DNA of 38,092 nt from Paractinoplanes toevensis (GTDB taxonomy: Bacteria; Actinomycetota; Actinomycetes; Mycobacteriales; Micromonosporaceae). The notes beneath the pieces were generated by a model. It worked only from the letters and a program-made list of their open reading frames with translations, did not search any database and was not told the DNA's origin. Positions 37,337-38,092 of this stretch are shown piece after piece; position 1 is the stretch's first letter, and each line of letters begins with the position of its first letter. The DNA lies in the NCBI RefSeq assembly GCF_018332695.1, contig NZ_BOQN01000125.1, positions 1 through 38,092 of the forward strand, in the 5' to 3' direction. Both the position numbers and the translations under genes were made by a program.

Positions 37337-38092
37337 CTAGGAACGGGCGGGGTCGGGGATGTCCAGGGCCGGGTTGCGATCGAAGAAGCCGTCCGGTTCG
37401 AGCACCAGGTGGATCGCCTCCACCGGCATGACCGGCCACTGTTCCGGGCGGGGCAGGTGGTGCACGCCGAGCACCGGCCAGACCACCAGGGGCACGCCGT
37501 CGATCGAGCGCTCCTGCCGTTGCCAGACGTGCACGCCGTCCTCACCCGGCTCGGCGTGGTTCGGATACTGGCCGCCGATGAACTGCTCGTCCTCGGCGTA
37601 CGGGGTGGCCCAGACGTGCTGGTGGATGAAGGGCGCGCGGCGCGACATCACCGACTCCGGCCGCCCGAAGCTGCGCGTGGTGTTCGGGATGACCAGCCGG
37701 TACGCGGTCGGGTCGCCGTACCGGTTGGTGCGCTCGGCGCTCTCGATCCGCCAGTGCCGGGCGGTGCTCGGGTCGTTGCGCATGCCGGTCTCCACGGCGA
37801 GCGGCTCGCGCACGTAGCGGACCGCGTTGCCGTAGGGATTGAGCGCCGGGTCGGTCTCTGCCTCGGCGTGCTCCTCGACCAGCCGGTTCAATGAACCGTC
37901 GATCGCGGTGTCCAGCCGGATGCCGAAGTAGTGCTGGTGGATCGGGGTCTGGACGAGCTCGGAGACCTTCCGCCCATGGGGTGCCTCGGCCCCGGACGAG
38001 ATGCCGGAGGCGGACAGGATGCCGGTCAGCTTCACCTCCAGCTCGATCCGCCCGTCCTGGTAGAGCGTCCAGTAGAAGCCGTAGTCGTAGTT
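37337..38092 (-). CDS. Copper amine oxidase, C-terminal part (5' end outside window)
   Basis: The last 251 codons of a primary-amine oxidase; the reading frame is open to the window edge. The catalytic motif NYDYGFYW starts exactly at the edge (38092), its Tyr being the residue processed to topaquinone. The copper ligands HQH (in TPIHQHYFGIRLDTAIDG) and a later His in GVHHLPRPEQWPVMP are present, as are the C-terminal FFDRNPALDIP residues. The enzyme oxidises primary amines to aldehydes with release of ammonia and hydrogen peroxide. It is upstream of and on the same strand as the 11-gene operon, 140 bp away, and may share its physiological role. Confidence 0.95.
   Translation of the reverse strand, partial: NYDYGFYWTLYQDGRIELEVKLTGILSASGISSGAEAPHGRKVSELVQTPIHQHYFGIRLDTAIDGSLNRLVEEHAEAETDPALNPYGNAVRYVREPLAVETGMRNDPSTARHWRIESAERTNRYGDPTAYRLVIPNTTRSFGRPESVMSRRAPFIHQHVWATPYAEDEQFIGGQYPNHAEPGEDGVHVWQRQERSIDGVPLVVWPVLGVHHLPRPEQWPVMPVEAIHLVLEPDGFFDRNPALDIPDPARS

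Overview
The window is high-GC, densely packed DNA from a filamentous actinobacterium, most likely Micromonosporaceae (Actinoplanes-like). This is inferred from strong G/C bias at third codon positions, many GTG starts, ATGA/GTGA stop-start overlaps, type VII secretion-type small proteins, a STAND protein with kinesin-light-chain-type TPRs, and many one- and two-component regulators. No rRNA, tRNA, CRISPR array, transposase or integrase was seen.

Layout, left to right. (1) 148-2796, minus strand: a methyltransferase coupled to an NMT1/SsuA-type lipoprotein and an SsuC-type permease. A strong hairpin sits between the last two genes and no ATPase is visible. (2) 3012-6024, plus strand: an HTH regulator, then a compact type VII secretion-like cassette. 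The cassette holds a small ORF, an EspC-like protein, a 439-aa WXG-type protein with a C-terminal domain that looks like a clan CD cysteine peptidase, and a probable immunity protein. (3) 6021-9547: two divergent regulator/enzyme pairs, TetR with epoxide hydrolase (their operator palindrome contains both start codons) and AraC with a quinone-oxidoreductase-like enzyme. (4) 9615-10784: an exported PD40-repeat protein. (5) 10785-17097, minus strand: a CHASE-PAS histidine kinase, a frameshifted GAF-LuxR regulator, and a tightly coupled class II aldolase, CbbY-like HAD phosphatase, DhaL and DhaK operon. (6) 17255-21922, plus strand: a 999-aa TIR-NB-ARC-TPR protein, a secreted trypsin-like protease and a small Cys-containing protein. 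(7) 21965-26107: a 44-aa basic protein, a PAS-GAF histidine kinase, a membrane protein, an AHL-lactonase-like metallohydrolase and a TSUP permease, with a 20-bp tandem repeat between the last two. (8) 26108-26800: a non-coding stretch with pentamer and 14-mer repeats. (9) 26801-37196, minus strand: an 11-gene operon with a complete Opp/Dpp-type importer and six hydrolase/transferase/deaminase-type enzymes. Upstream on the same strand is the C-terminal part of a copper amine oxidase that runs off the window.

The most system-like parts are three. The first is the 11-gene import-and-degrade operon: its enzymes all belong to C-N or ester bond-cleaving families, so it probably takes up and dismantles one amide-rich or heterocyclic compound. 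The second is the type VII effector/immunity cassette. The third is the aldolase/HAD/DhaL/DhaK operon, whose DhaL carries an altered Asp-loop motif, suggesting a substrate other than dihydroxyacetone. The TIR-NB-ARC-TPR protein is a candidate NAD-depleting immune sensor. All functions are inferred from family motifs read by eye; no database search was possible.
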